The notes below the pieces were generated by a model. That model did not search any database, had not been told where the DNA came from, and saw nothing but the letters and a program-made list of their open reading frames with translations. Of a stretch of 62,029 nucleotides of DNA, positions 40,533-49,130 are shown piece after piece (position 1 is the stretch's first letter; the number at the start of each line of letters is the position of its first letter). Source of the stretch: a virus; the IMG/VR virus record IMGVR_UViG_3300044980_000053, positions 1 through 62,029 of that record. One strand, written 5' to 3'. The position numbers and the translations under genes are program-made.

Positions 40533-41822
40533 ATGTCGAAGATCGAACAGAACCAGGTGACCGAGGATACCCCCGCCAACAAGCTGGGGATCGATGTTCA
40601 AACGCCGAACGGCTTCCGAGACCTAATCAAGGTTCTCGCGAGCACCCCGCAAGTCCTGTGCGCGGTGGGTCCTTCCGGCATCGGAAAGACCGCAATCCCG
40701 AAGCAGGTGGCCAAGGAGCGCGGCGCTCCGTATGCCGCCATCCACATGCCGACGATGACCCCGGAAGACTTCCACATCCCGACGATGTCGAAGGACAAGA
40801 GCCAGTACTACGACCGCCGTATCCCGCGCGTCTTCCAGGAGATCCTGGACTACGTGGAGAAGACGAAGGCCGAGAACAACGGCGTCGTTCCTCCGGAGAA
40901 GCGTCCGATCATCTCGGTGGAGGAGCTCAACCGCGCGGTCGACAAGTCCGTGACGCGCGGCGCATTCGTCATGCTCGGAGATCGCCGTATCGGCGATGTC
41001 CAGCTCGATGACTCGATCCAGTTCGTGGCGACCATGAACCCCTCGGGTGGTGGTATGTCCGTGAACGAGTTCGAGCGTGATCCGGCGATGCGTCGCCGTC
41101 TGACGCTGGTGTACGTGGCGCCGGACTACTCGACGTTCATTAACTTCGCCGACGCGGCGAAGTTCCACCCGGAGGTCGTGGCGTACCTGCGCGCGCACAC
41201 GTCGCAGTACTACGACCAGACCGGTGCCAACAGCGGCAAGGTGTTCGCGTGTCCCGCCACCTGGGAGGGCGTGTCGAACGTCTGCTACGCGTTCGAGCGC
41301 GTGCAGCAGCCGCTGACCTCGCCGGCTGCGCGAGCGGCCGTGTCGGGCCTCATCGGTACCGGCGTCGCCGAGACGCTCCTCGAGTTCATTCGTGATCGGT
41401 CAGTGACGATCTCGCCTGAGGACATCCTCAGCGGCTACACCGAGAAGAGCGACGTCCGGAAGCGCGTGAAGAGCATGCTTGCCATCGACGGCGGCCGGCT
41501 CGATCGCGTGACGGATCTCACTCGCGGCCTGTCGGTGCTCATCCTGAGCTCGACGGACAAGAAGCCGGAAAAGCTCGCGAAGCACCTGGGGTTGTTCATG
41601 TCGGATCTGCCCGAAGAGGTCTTCTTCGCGCTGATCAACAACATGACCAACGAGGGTAACAAGGGCGGTCAGGAAGCGCGTCTGTGGGTGCAGAAGATCA
41701 ACGTCTGCATGAATGACGACGCGAACTTCAAGGAAGCGCTCGCGAAGCTTCACAACGCCAAGGAGAAGGCGAACAAGGAAGCGGACGCGTCGGGTGCGAA
41801 GGACTCGAAGGAGTCGAAGTAA
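40533..41822 (+). CDS. MoxR-family AAA+ ATPase (429 aa)
   Basis: ATG at 40533 has GGAGG 10 nt upstream. Walker A GPSGIGKT (about 45-52), Walker B IISVEELN (about 126-133), sensor-1 ATMNPSG (about 167-173) and a later Arg-rich RRRLTL region fit MoxR/RavA ATPases. These remodel or activate partner proteins and usually work with a VWA protein, which occurs at 44545-45870. High-expression codon use resembles the VWA gene. The C-terminus is Lys/Glu/Ala-rich and helical. Confidence 0.85.
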   Translation: MSKIEQNQVTEDTPANKLGIDVQTPNGFRDLIKVLASTPQVLCAVGPSGIGKTAIPKQVAKERGAPYAAIHMPTMTPEDFHIPTMSKDKSQYYDRRIPRVFQEILDYVEKTKAENNGVVPPEKRPIISVEELNRAVDKSVTRGAFVMLGDRRIGDVQLDDSIQFVATMNPSGGGMSVNEFERDPAMRRRLTLVYVAPDYSTFINFADAAKFHPEVVAYLRAHTSQYYDQTGANSGKVFACPATWEGVSNVCYAFERVQQPLTSPAARAAVSGLIGTGVAETLLEFIRDRSVTISPEDILSGYTEKSDVRKRVKSMLAIDGGRLDRVTDLTRGLSVLILSSTDKKPEKLAKHLGLFMSDLPEEVFFALINNMTNEGNKGGQEARLWVQKINVCMNDDANFKEALAKLHNAKEKANKEADASGAKDSKESK

Positions 41823-41825
41823 GGG

Positions 41826-42479
41826 CTAGGTACGGATAGACGCTAGGGCGCTCTCGGCCTTTGCGCGCCTCTCGCGGACGTGCATCTCAACCGCCGCTAG
41901 GCGGGCAAGTTGCACGCCCGCGGGAGTTTCTTTTATCTCGACGTCCGGGAGCTGCCGCGAGATGCGCGGCCACTCCTGTCTGACCTCGAAGGCGAGGTTT
42001 GTTGAAGCGAGTCTTCGCACGAGGTAGTCCTCGGCGAAAGAGAGTTCTTTTGGTGCTGTAACGAAACCTGCGCGGTCTAGGATGACGGCTACCCCAGCAC
42101 GAGGCTCGTCCTCTGGTACAAGAGCCTCGTCGTCGAGCAGTCGCCTGATCCAGGCGGCCTCCTCGAAAGTCCAAGCCAGTTGGACTGGCGTTGGCTCCTC
42201 AAGGATATCTGGAAGGACTTCATAGCCGTGAAAAGCTAATGCAGTCTTAGACGTCACGATAAAATCCCAGTAGAAACTTGGGACGAGATGGAGTCCCACA
42301 GCGGCCATGAGACGTGCCCTGTTCATAACAGGCAGATCTACGCGGTGGTGTTCCATCTCCTTCCAAGTCGTCTCTGGCTCCCAGAGCAGGAAGTCGCTTC
42401 CAATCAGGGCGCGTGTGGCTTGAAGAACAGCCACTGCTGGGCTGTCCTCGCTACGTAGAATGTCTTGCGCGTAACTCAC
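41826..42479 (-). CDS. Unknown protein, virion-strand (217 aa)
   Basis: Mixed alpha/beta with MNRARLMAAVGLHLVPSFYW, FEEAAWIRRLLDDEALVPED and a final long helix (VQLARLAAVEMHVRERRAKA). It abuts the upstream gene with no gap and ends 4 nt from the convergent MoxR gene. No family is recognised; its position between terminase and tail genes suggests a head or assembly role. Confidence 0.65.
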   Translation of the reverse strand: MSYAQDILRSEDSPAVAVLQATRALIGSDFLLWEPETTWKEMEHHRVDLPVMNRARLMAAVGLHLVPSFYWDFIVTSKTALAFHGYEVLPDILEEPTPVQLAWTFEEAAWIRRLLDDEALVPEDEPRAGVAVILDRAGFVTAPKELSFAEDYLVRRLASTNLAFEVRQEWPRISRQLPDVEIKETPAGVQLARLAAVEMHVRERRAKAESALASIRT

Positions 42480-43478
42480 TCACCGAATGTAGCGCGCTAG
42501 GTGCGATTGCAAATCCATTGGGAGTGTGGGAAGAACTGCGGCCAGCTTCGCTAGGTCCACGCTGTCACCAACACCGCTGATCTCACGGGCAAGGTCTGGT
42601 CCCAGAGCATCGCTGTAGAAACTAGTCGGATAGGCGGCTAGACGCTCCATTGGAATAAATCGACCGCCAAGGGACATGCCCGCCGAGGCGACCTTATCTG
42701 TGTTCCACACGGAGGCTGCTGGATCTGGGAGCTTCTTGCCCCAGTGCTGGTCAAGACCGGCCATCTCATCTAGGACCTCGAGAGAGGCCGCGATCTTCTC
42801 CTGAACAGCGCGATCACGGAGCTCTGGGCCCTGTCTAAGGACCTCACTAGCAAGCTTCCTGAAGCCCCCCTGATGCTCCTCTGGCGCTGCCTCTGCTCTG
42901 GCCTCCAGCCAGTCTGCTAGCGTACGCGTAGACGTCACGACCAGCCCGGCCATCTTGCGGGTCTCGTCGGAGACGCGTACGCCGTGAAATGCGGCCTTCT
43001 CAACAAGGCGCGCGGAAGCCAGAGTGCGGGAACCTGGCGACAGGCTACGGCCCTCGTAACGTAGGCGTTGCTCAGCGGCCTGAACATCGCTGGCGCTCTT
43101 CACGCGAAGGCGCTTAATGTGCGGCAGGAGGTAATCATCGGAATCATCCTGCGCTACCTTGACCGCGCGTACTGGAGCTTCAAACAGGCTCTCGTCTACC
43201 CCGTAGACGTCGAGAGCTTCCTTAACAGAAGCCCTGACATATGCAGGTACGTCTCCTGCGGCGTCAAGGTATGCACGAGACAAGATAGCGTGCTCTCTAG
43301 AGTGCAGCGCGAAGGCACGCTTCTCGGGCCACGCAAAGGCTGAATCAGGCAACGAGTTGACCTCAGAAGCGTCAATATCGACTTCCATCACGGCGGAAGC
43401 GAGCTTAGGCCGTCCCTCTACTAGGCGCATTAGGTGCGCCATAACAGGATCATGAAAAGCGTCGATAATCTGAGGCAT
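42480..43478 (-). CDS. Unknown protein, virion-strand (332 aa)
   Basis: ATG at 43478 (MPQIIDAFHDPVMAHLMRLV) is the likely start; earlier starts would run into the divergent gene. The sequence is largely helical with charged stretches (RLRYEGRSLSPGSRTLASAR) and a C-terminal ASAGMSLGGRFIPMERLAAY. No family is recognised. A TATACT sequence lies 6 nt upstream of the ATG. It may be a structural or prohead protein. Confidence 0.65.
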   Translation of the reverse strand: MPQIIDAFHDPVMAHLMRLVEGRPKLASAVMEVDIDASEVNSLPDSAFAWPEKRAFALHSREHAILSRAYLDAAGDVPAYVRASVKEALDVYGVDESLFEAPVRAVKVAQDDSDDYLLPHIKRLRVKSASDVQAAEQRLRYEGRSLSPGSRTLASARLVEKAAFHGVRVSDETRKMAGLVVTSTRTLADWLEARAEAAPEEHQGGFRKLASEVLRQGPELRDRAVQEKIAASLEVLDEMAGLDQHWGKKLPDPAASVWNTDKVASAGMSLGGRFIPMERLAAYPTSFYSDALGPDLAREISGVGDSVDLAKLAAVLPTLPMDLQSHLARYIR

Positions 43479-43518
43479 ATCGTAAGTATACGAGAACTGT
43501 AAGTAAAGAGGAGGAACG

Positions 43519-44235
43519 ATGAGTAAATTCGCTAACATGACGGCCGGGGATGTGGCTGCGATCGTCGTAGGATCGATGGAGCGCGGAGAGGAGCCTGATA
43601 TCGCGTCTCTTGACGCTTGGTTTGGGACCGCCTCTGAGGTAGACGGATTCAGCGTGATCTCTGCAATCGCTGCCCCTTTAGGTCCTATAGGCCTTTCTAG
43701 CGCACATGCCCCCATCTCTCGAAAGCAGCGCGCCTATCGGACGGTTTTCGCGGTTCTAAACACAAAGTTAAATAACCTTGACGGCGGTTGGCGTACTTTC
43801 GCCCGCCGTCGACAGAGCAGCGACGGGAAAACGCCTGAAGAGCGTAAAGCTGACAGCGAACAAGAAATGCGCGAGCGCGAAAGCGCTGTGGCAAACGTTC
43901 CTACCAGGAAAGTAACCGGAGTACTCGGTCGACATTCGAGCAGCTACTTTCCCAGTGTGAACTATTCCTGGTACGCCGTAAAAGACGTAGAGCTCTTTTC
44001 TACAAAAGAACATGACATCATGTACCTCGACGATAACGGCGACGGAACGGAAATAGAAAAAAGTACGGGAGAATCTCGCGCCAAATTTCTCGGGGAGAAC
44101 CCCGATGAAATGCTGGGACATGTCGTCGAAGTCGAGTACCTTCACAAAGAAGATGTTAACGATGCTATCGCAAAAACGCGCTCTACTATCTGGGCTGACG
44201 GGCACGAGGTCAAGTCTCTCAAGGTCATTGACTAG
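43519..44235 (+). CDS. Unknown protein, paralogue of next gene (238 aa)
   Basis: A perfect AGAGGAGGAACG site precedes the ATG. The N-terminal 55 residues (SKFANMTAGDVAAIVVGSME to FSVISAIAAP) match the protein at 44246-44530. A second part (about 125-238) contains YFPSVNYSWYAVKDVELFST and LGHVVEVEYLH, a beta-rich domain. Both lie between MoxR and VWA genes, so they may be adaptors for that system; unproven. Confidence 0.65.
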   Translation: MSKFANMTAGDVAAIVVGSMERGEEPDIASLDAWFGTASEVDGFSVISAIAAPLGPIGLSSAHAPISRKQRAYRTVFAVLNTKLNNLDGGWRTFARRRQSSDGKTPEERKADSEQEMRERESAVANVPTRKVTGVLGRHSSSYFPSVNYSWYAVKDVELFSTKEHDIMYLDDNGDGTEIEKSTGESRAKFLGENPDEMLGHVVEVEYLHKEDVNDAIAKTRSTIWADGHEVKSLKVID

Positions 44236-44245
44236 GAGAAAGAGC

Positions 44246-44530
44246 GTGAATGAATTTGTGAACATGTCGGTGGGGGACGTCGCTTCAGCTATCGTCGATT
44301 CTCTTGAGAAGAACGAAGAAGTAAACCTCGTTGCTTTTGCCGAGTGGTGCAAGACTGCGACCGCGAACGACGGAGAAACGTTATTCAGTGCTATAGCAGC
44401 ACCGAACGTGCCAAACGTTAAAGATTACCAAATCCGCTTCAAACAATTTAACAATGCGGTAGGAAACCTACCGAGTTTTATCGACCTAGTAAACAGGATC
44501 ACCGATAAGCGCAACAGCGAGAAAGAATAA
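44246..44530 (+). CDS. Small protein, paralogue of the preceding N-terminus (94 aa, GTG start)
   Basis: GTG at 44246 (AGGAGAAAGAGC upstream) gives NEFVNMSVGDVASAIVDSLE, matching the previous protein's NMTAGDVAAIVVGSME. Both have the later block ending SAIAAP. The rest is helical and ends in an acidic/basic tail (NRITDKRNSEKE). Likely a duplicated helical bundle domain of unknown function. Confidence 0.65.
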   Translation: MNEFVNMSVGDVASAIVDSLEKNEEVNLVAFAEWCKTATANDGETLFSAIAAPNVPNVKDYQIRFKQFNNAVGNLPSFIDLVNRITDKRNSEKE

Positions 44531-44544
44531 GAGAGGAACGCAAG

Positions 44545-45870
44545 ATGAAAATTGATATCAGTCAGTTCATGCTCTGGCTCTTGAGCGAGCGCCCGTTCTA
44601 CGGCGCCATGGCGACGAGCCTTAACCGCGTTTGCAAGCCCGGCATGGGTACGATGGCCGTTGGCGTGCAGAACGGAAGAATCTCGCTGTTCTACGACCCG
44701 GAGTTTCTCGCCGAGATCGACATGAGCGCCGCGGTGTTCATCCTCGAACACGAGATGCTGCATCTCGCCCTCGACCATGTTCCGCGTTATCTCGAGCTCC
44801 TCAGCCACCTGCCCGAGGAAGCGCGAGAGCGAGCCAAGCCCGTGTTCAACATCGCGGCGGACTGCGCTGTCAACTCGCTTCTGCGCAACAACAAGAACTT
44901 CTCTGCCGCGGAGAAGTTCACGCGCAAGCACATCGAGCAGCGCGTCCTCAAGGAGGGCGAGAAACTCTCGGACACGGACGGCATGTGCATGCCGGAGAAG
45001 TACGGTCTGCCGGACCTCCAGGCGTTCGAGACGTACCAGTATGCTCTGATGCGGCGCGTGAAGGTCATGAACTTCAAGCTCAAGTCGCATGACGGGTGGA
45101 CTGACGGTCTCGAGGACGGAGACAGCCAGGAGTCGCTGACTGGTGAGGCGAATCGTCTTCGCGAGCAGCTGAAGGGCATGCTTCGCAAGGCCGTTCAGCA
45201 CGCCGGCAGCCAAGATCGCGGTCTACTCCCGGCCGGAGTCGAGGAGTTCTTGCGTGAGTACCTCGCTGACCCGGTCATCCCGTGGTGGGAGGTGTTTGCG
45301 ACGCGTGCGAAGACGTCTAAGGCGGCGAAGTATCGTCGAAGCGTCACGACTCCGAACCGGTCGCTGATGGCACTGAGCGAAGAGCATCCGGACATCATTC
45401 CGTTCCCCGGACGGGTGCGAGACAAGTCCTGGCGCGTCTTTCTGATGGTCGATACCTCTGGGTCGATGTCAAGCGAGTCGCTCGAGATCGTCAAGAGCGA
45501 GCTGCACCACATGCTGCGTGCCGACGAAGGCATGGAGCTTCGGTACATGCAAGGTGACGCCGAAGTGCACTTCGACGTTCTTCTGAAGCCTGGAGACGAG
45601 ATCCCTGCTCAGGTGTGCGGTCGCGGCGGGACGGACTTCGCGGCATATTTCCACTATATGGCGCGGTACGTTAACGACGATTCGTCGAAACCTGATATTG
45701 TCGTAGTTTATACCGACGGGTATTGCCCGGCGATATCTCAGAAGGAGCGCCTCCCTAGTGAAATTCCTGTGTTGTGGTTGGTTACTCCAAACCACTCTTC
45801 AGAAATGGCAAAGGACTACGGAGAATTGATCGTATGTGACCCGGCACATAACGGTCTCTACAAAAAATAA
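44545..45870 (+). CDS. Metallopeptidase-like/VWA domain protein (441 aa)
   Basis: N-terminal HExxH-like motif: EHEMLHLALDH (about 69-79). The C-terminal VWA fold has the MIDAS set DTSGSMSSES (about 303-312), GRGGTDFAAY (about 359-368) and VVYTDGY. Between them is a basic helical segment. This pattern matches VWA-like predicted metallopeptidases that pair with MoxR ATPases. The MoxR gene lies 2.7 kb upstream on the same strand. Possible chaperone, metal-insertion or protein-remodelling function. Confidence 0.85.
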   Translation: MKIDISQFMLWLLSERPFYGAMATSLNRVCKPGMGTMAVGVQNGRISLFYDPEFLAEIDMSAAVFILEHEMLHLALDHVPRYLELLSHLPEEARERAKPVFNIAADCAVNSLLRNNKNFSAAEKFTRKHIEQRVLKEGEKLSDTDGMCMPEKYGLPDLQAFETYQYALMRRVKVMNFKLKSHDGWTDGLEDGDSQESLTGEANRLREQLKGMLRKAVQHAGSQDRGLLPAGVEEFLREYLADPVIPWWEVFATRAKTSKAAKYRRSVTTPNRSLMALSEEHPDIIPFPGRVRDKSWRVFLMVDTSGSMSSESLEIVKSELHHMLRADEGMELRYMQGDAEVHFDVLLKPGDEIPAQVCGRGGTDFAAYFHYMARYVNDDSSKPDIVVVYTDGYCPAISQKERLPSEIPVLWLVTPNHSSEMAKDYGELIVCDPAHNGLYKK

Positions 45871-45872
45871 AC

Positions 45873-46445
45873 GTGTCGCGCTGGATAAATAGAACGGGCT
45901 CGTGGTTCGAATCAATCGAGGTTATAGGTCACACAAGTAAAACTAGTGTGAAGTGCAGATGCTGGTGCTTCAAACCTAATGGTCACTTGTGCGGCCGAGA
46001 GTTTGTCGTTAAATCGAATAATCTTGTAACAGGAAATACGCGCAGCTGTGGGTGTCAAGGAGAAGCTGGCCGTAAGCAACGGTATCCGAGACCGCCATCT
46101 TTTGATAGCTTCATACGTTCAATGATGTCTATCTATAGATGTGCCGCTAGAAGCCGACAACACTGCCCATTCCGTTTATCCTTCAAGACCTGTAAAACGT
46201 TGTTTTCTTCCAACTGTCATTATTGCAATTTGCCGCCGTCAAACAAGTTACATAGTAACTACACGACATATCAAGGCTTTCGTTATAGCGGTATAGATCG
46301 CTTAAACACAAAGCGTGGATATATCCTGAATAACTGTGTGTCTTGTTGTAAGACGTGCAACTATGCAAAGCGGTTTATGACTAAGGAGGAATTCCTTTCC
46401 TGGGTTGTTCAGGTGTACAAACACCAACACAAAGGAGATTCATGA
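45873..46445 (+). CDS. HNH homing endonuclease (190 aa, GTG start)
   Basis: The N-terminus has one Cys-rich repeat (CRCWCFKPNGHLCGREFVV, later SCGC) as in phage HNH/AP2-type proteins. The C-terminal HNH has CHYC, SGIDRLNTKRGYILNNCV and CKTCNYAKR. It begins 2 nt after the VWA stop, is more AT-rich than its neighbours, and overlaps the next gene by 4 nt: signs of an inserted mobile gene. Confidence 0.85.
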   Translation: MSRWINRTGSWFESIEVIGHTSKTSVKCRCWCFKPNGHLCGREFVVKSNNLVTGNTRSCGCQGEAGRKQRYPRPPSFDSFIRSMMSIYRCAARSRQHCPFRLSFKTCKTLFSSNCHYCNLPPSNKLHSNYTTYQGFRYSGIDRLNTKRGYILNNCVSCCKTCNYAKRFMTKEEFLSWVVQVYKHQHKGDS

Positions 46446-46684
46446 AGTACTCACACAGCGAGCTGCTCCTCAGGTTCCGAGGTAATCCGTCTTACAAGCG
46501 GTTCATCGAGGACATGAGAAAGGCGAACATCGACGTCTGCATTCAGGTTCTCCCTGGCAACAAGGAGACTCCGGTTGCAGTGGCGACGACTAACGCTGCC
46601 TACAGCGACATCGTCAACAGTGCGGGTGTGCTCATACACTCTGAACTCATCGGGACTCGAGTTGTCGTGAGTCCGCTTCTGTAG
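46442..46684 (+). CDS. Unknown small protein (80 aa)
   Basis: It starts MKYSHSELLLRFRGNPSYKR and continues with a beta-rich domain (VCIQVLPGNKETPVAVATTN, GTRVVVSPLL). Codon use returns to that of the VWA gene, so it was probably next to that gene before the HNH insertion. The final gene before the terminator. Function unknown. Confidence 0.6.
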   Translation: MKYSHSELLLRFRGNPSYKRFIEDMRKANIDVCIQVLPGNKETPVAVATTNAAYSDIVNSAGVLIHSELIGTRVVVSPLL

Positions 46685-46691
46685 CGAGTTC

Positions 46692-46763
46692 TGGCGTCGC
46701 GCGGTCACAAGTAGCACTTGATCCGGTGCTGCATGTTCCTCCCGCCGCGCGACGCCTCTTTTT
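46692..46763 (+). terminator. Strong terminator with forked loop
   Basis: GGCGTCGCGCGG (46692-46703) pairs perfectly with CCGCGCGACGCC (46744-46755) and is followed by TCTTTTTTTG. The 40-nt loop holds a second stem (GTAGCAC with GTGCTGC). It ends the plus operon before convergent minus-strand tail genes; no T-run exists in the other direction. Confidence 0.88.
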
Positions 46764-46768
46764 TTGTC

Positions 46769-47704
46769 TTAACCTGGAAGCAAGGGCACGGAGTGAGGAT
46801 CGAAATTCGGACACACCGCCAATACTGCGGCTAGTGTACTGGCTTCGAGCGCTTGTGCCGCTGTCAACGCCTGTGCGGTCGACGCTTGGTTAGATGTCGC
46901 GGTAGCAAGTGCTGTAGCAGACATAGCGGCGTCGGCTGTACGCGCGGTGTTGGCGGCGGTCGCATCTGCCATAGCTGGCGATGACGATAACTGGCCTGTC
47001 GCGGTGGTCAGAGATGCCAAAAAAGCTGCTGCACCTGTTCCGCCGGTATTGGCGTTATAAAATACGTTACCTGCCGACAGTAATGCGCTGAAGCTGCCGT
47101 AGAGGGCGGTGACGTCGCCAAGCAGAGTCTGTGCTGTCGTGAGCAGCGCAGACTTGTACGTGTAGTCATTCTGCGCGGCGGTAAGCGTTGTAGTCGCTGC
47201 CTGTGCCGTCAGCTGTGTCTGATAACGGGCCTGTTTAGCTGTTGTGTACGCCTGAATCAGTACTGTGACCGTAGAGGTATCTGGTGCGGGAAACGTGTAG
47301 TATGCGGGTGTCGCATCCGGTGCAGTATAGTTTGCCTCGAAGCTAATCCAGGCAGTAACCAGGGCGTTGACGTTCTGCTGAAACGCCGTAGCGGCATCTA
47401 GCGCGGTCTGCAAATCGCCGTATGTCGCGGACCACACATTGGACAGATACAGGGTCCCCGCGGGGCCTGGTGCTGCAATACCCGCGGGTCTGCCAATCGG
47501 CACCGTAGAAAGCTCGGTAACGGTAGATACATGAACTAGCGTGTCCGCATCAGGGTTGAGGGGATCGTTCACTTGAACCGTGAAGACGTTCAAGTGTGGG
47601 AGCTCCGCAGGAATGTTTGCAGAGACCATTCGACTAGTGATAACGTACGCCTCTGCTGCGCCAGCTACCAGCTCTACGTCTCTTACTTGCTCTAGTACTG
47701 CCAC
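46769..47704 (-). CDS. Ala/Thr-rich tail-associated protein (311 aa)
   Basis: The sequence is Ala/Thr-rich with long helical stretches (LQTALDAATAFQQNVNALVT, TAQAATTTLTAAQNDYTYKS) and a beta-rich start. Such composition is common in tail-fibre or fibre-attachment proteins. It is the last gene of the minus tail block, 4 nt after the 128-residue gene. Exact role unknown. Confidence 0.7.
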   Translation of the reverse strand: MAVLEQVRDVELVAGAAEAYVITSRMVSANIPAELPHLNVFTVQVNDPLNPDADTLVHVSTVTELSTVPIGRPAGIAAPGPAGTLYLSNVWSATYGDLQTALDAATAFQQNVNALVTAWISFEANYTAPDATPAYYTFPAPDTSTVTVLIQAYTTAKQARYQTQLTAQAATTTLTAAQNDYTYKSALLTTAQTLLGDVTALYGSFSALLSAGNVFYNANTGGTGAAAFLASLTTATGQLSSSPAMADATAANTARTADAAMSATALATATSNQASTAQALTAAQALEASTLAAVLAVCPNFDPHSVPLLPG

Positions 47705-47707
47705 GGA

Positions 47708-48094
47708 TCAGCACCCTGCCGAGAGGTTTACAGTCTGGTTAACGATGAGCGAAGTTTGAAGCTGACTGATCTCGTTAAGAAGTCGCTGAAGTCTGATCTG
47801 CGTCATCAGGAGATCTTCTTGCATCTGATTGATCGTGGCCCAGACGCGCGTCAGCGTTGGGCAGCGGTAGAAGCGCACGCCAGCTGCCGCAGCGGCCGGA
47901 GCACCGTCTGGATACAGACTCATGTCGGCGGCAGTGGCGTAGTGACTAAAAGAACCGGAAGCTAACGAGTACACAAAAACGCCAGGATCGATGCCGATAG
48001 AAGACGTGATCTGGTTAGTGACGGTGTACTGAGCCGCATTGGGAATAGACGCGGCGGAAGTAGTTTGCTGCAAACTTAAAGATACGCTTGCCAC
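47708..48094 (-). CDS. Small tail-associated protein (128 aa, GTG start)
   Basis: A Ser/Thr-rich beta-like N-terminus (SLSLQQTTSAASIPNAAQYT) is followed by a C-terminal coiled coil (INQMQEDLLMTQIRLQRLLN). It starts with GTG and is divergent from the HNH gene at 48126. Probably virion-associated, by position and composition only. Confidence 0.6.
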   Translation of the reverse strand: MASVSLSLQQTTSAASIPNAAQYTVTNQITSSIGIDPGVFVYSLASGSFSHYATAADMSLYPDGAPAAAAAGVRFYRCPTLTRVWATINQMQEDLLMTQIRLQRLLNEISQLQTSLIVNQTVNLSAGC

Positions 48095-48125
48095 GGTGAT
48101 TTTCTAGTGTAGCTTGCTTTTGCAA

Positions 48126-48635
48126 ATGCAGCATTGTCGACGATGCACGAAGTGCAGTGAAGAAAAGGTCGTCGAGGAATTCAGAATAGTAGATTCTGAT
48201 ACTCGATACCATCCATGGTGCAGAGCGTGTGAAAACGCTGCGACTAAAGGCAGCGCCGCTCGCTTGAGGAATAAGGCTGTCATCAAGGAGTACAAAAACT
48301 GCCCTTGTTTCGACTGTCACGTTCAATACCCTTGGTACGTCATGACGTTCGACCACCGTGATCCCTCACAGAAGCTATTTAACTTGAGCGCGGCAGGCGC
48401 AAGACCGCTCCAGGTGGTTCTTGATGAACTAGCTAAGTGCGACCCTGTTTGTGGGAATTGTCATCTTGAAAGAACACACGCCATGCTCAACGATCCCGTG
48501 TGGAAGGCGCAGTGGCATGCGAAAGTTGTTGAGAGTGCTAAACGTAGGAGGAAACAAAAATGTCCACCTACCTCGGAATCGACCCAAGCCTCACAGAATT
48601 CGGCGCCTTCGACAGAAGCGATAGATGTCACCTGA
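48126..48635 (+). CDS. HNH endonuclease, first tandem copy (169 aa)
   Basis: ATG at 48126 is preferred to a TTG at 48114. CRRCTKCSEEKVVEEF and WCRACE form an N-terminal zinc motif. The HNH core has CFDCHVQY, MTFDHRDP (D-H), and CDPVCGNCHLERTH. It is related to the gene at 48693. Its last 76 nt overlap a ruvC-like 5' fragment, so its C-terminal tail (PTSESTQASQ) is read through foreign sequence. Confidence 0.85.
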   Translation: MQHCRRCTKCSEEKVVEEFRIVDSDTRYHPWCRACENAATKGSAARLRNKAVIKEYKNCPCFDCHVQYPWYVMTFDHRDPSQKLFNLSAAGARPLQVVLDELAKCDPVCGNCHLERTHAMLNDPVWKAQWHAKVVESAKRRRKQKCPPTSESTQASQNSAPSTEAIDVT

Positions 48636-48679
48636 TTCAGCGGCAGAGAAGCGGTTACCGTCCTACTTTCTACGCGTAG
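48560..48679 (+). pseudogene. 5' remnant of a ruvC-like gene
   Basis: ATG at 48560, with AGGAGG before it, encodes MSTYLGIDPSLT, closely like the start of the intact RuvC-like protein (MTRYLGVDPSLT), then diverges (EFGAFDRSD) and stops after 39 codons. The upstream HNH end and this ATG repeat the junction found at 49127. A broken duplicate is the simplest reading. Confidence 0.6.
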
Positions 48680-48692
48680 CCTGTCGCATCGC

Positions 48693-49130
48693 ATGACGCC
48701 TCAACATAAACATTGCACTAAATGCAAGGAACTTAAACCGATTGATGAATTTGGACGCAACAAAAAGGCTAGGGATGGCCGGTCATCCTGGTGTCGAGCG
48801 TGTACGAATACGAATAAAATGAATAGCCGCGCCAAAAACGTCAAAATCATCGAAGCACACAAAGATAAATCGTGTATGGATTGTGGTATCCAGTACGATT
48901 CATGCGCCATGACATATGATCACAGAGACCCAGAGACTAAAAACTTTGGAGTAAGTGAAGCTTGGTCACGGCCTATTCCAGATATTTTAGAAGAAATATC
49001 TAAATGTGACGTTGTGTGTCTTATATGTCACAGCTATAGAACGCGTGATCGACTATTAAATAACCCAGAATGGAAAAAGAGTTGGCATGCTAAAGTCCTA
49101 GCCAGCGCTAATCGTAGAAGAAAAACATGA
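48693..49130 (+). CDS. HNH endonuclease, second tandem copy (145 aa)
   Basis: The same layout as the first copy: CTKCKELKPIDEFG, WCRACT, CMDCGIQY, MTYDHRDP and CDVVCLICHSYRT, and the shared end KxSWHAKVLASANRRRK. It is clearly more AT-rich than surrounding genes and overlaps the RuvC ATG by 4 nt. A homing gene next to ruvC. Confidence 0.85.
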   Translation: MTPQHKHCTKCKELKPIDEFGRNKKARDGRSSWCRACTNTNKMNSRAKNVKIIEAHKDKSCMDCGIQYDSCAMTYDHRDPETKNFGVSEAWSRPIPDILEEISKCDVVCLICHSYRTRDRLLNNPEWKKSWHAKVLASANRRRKT

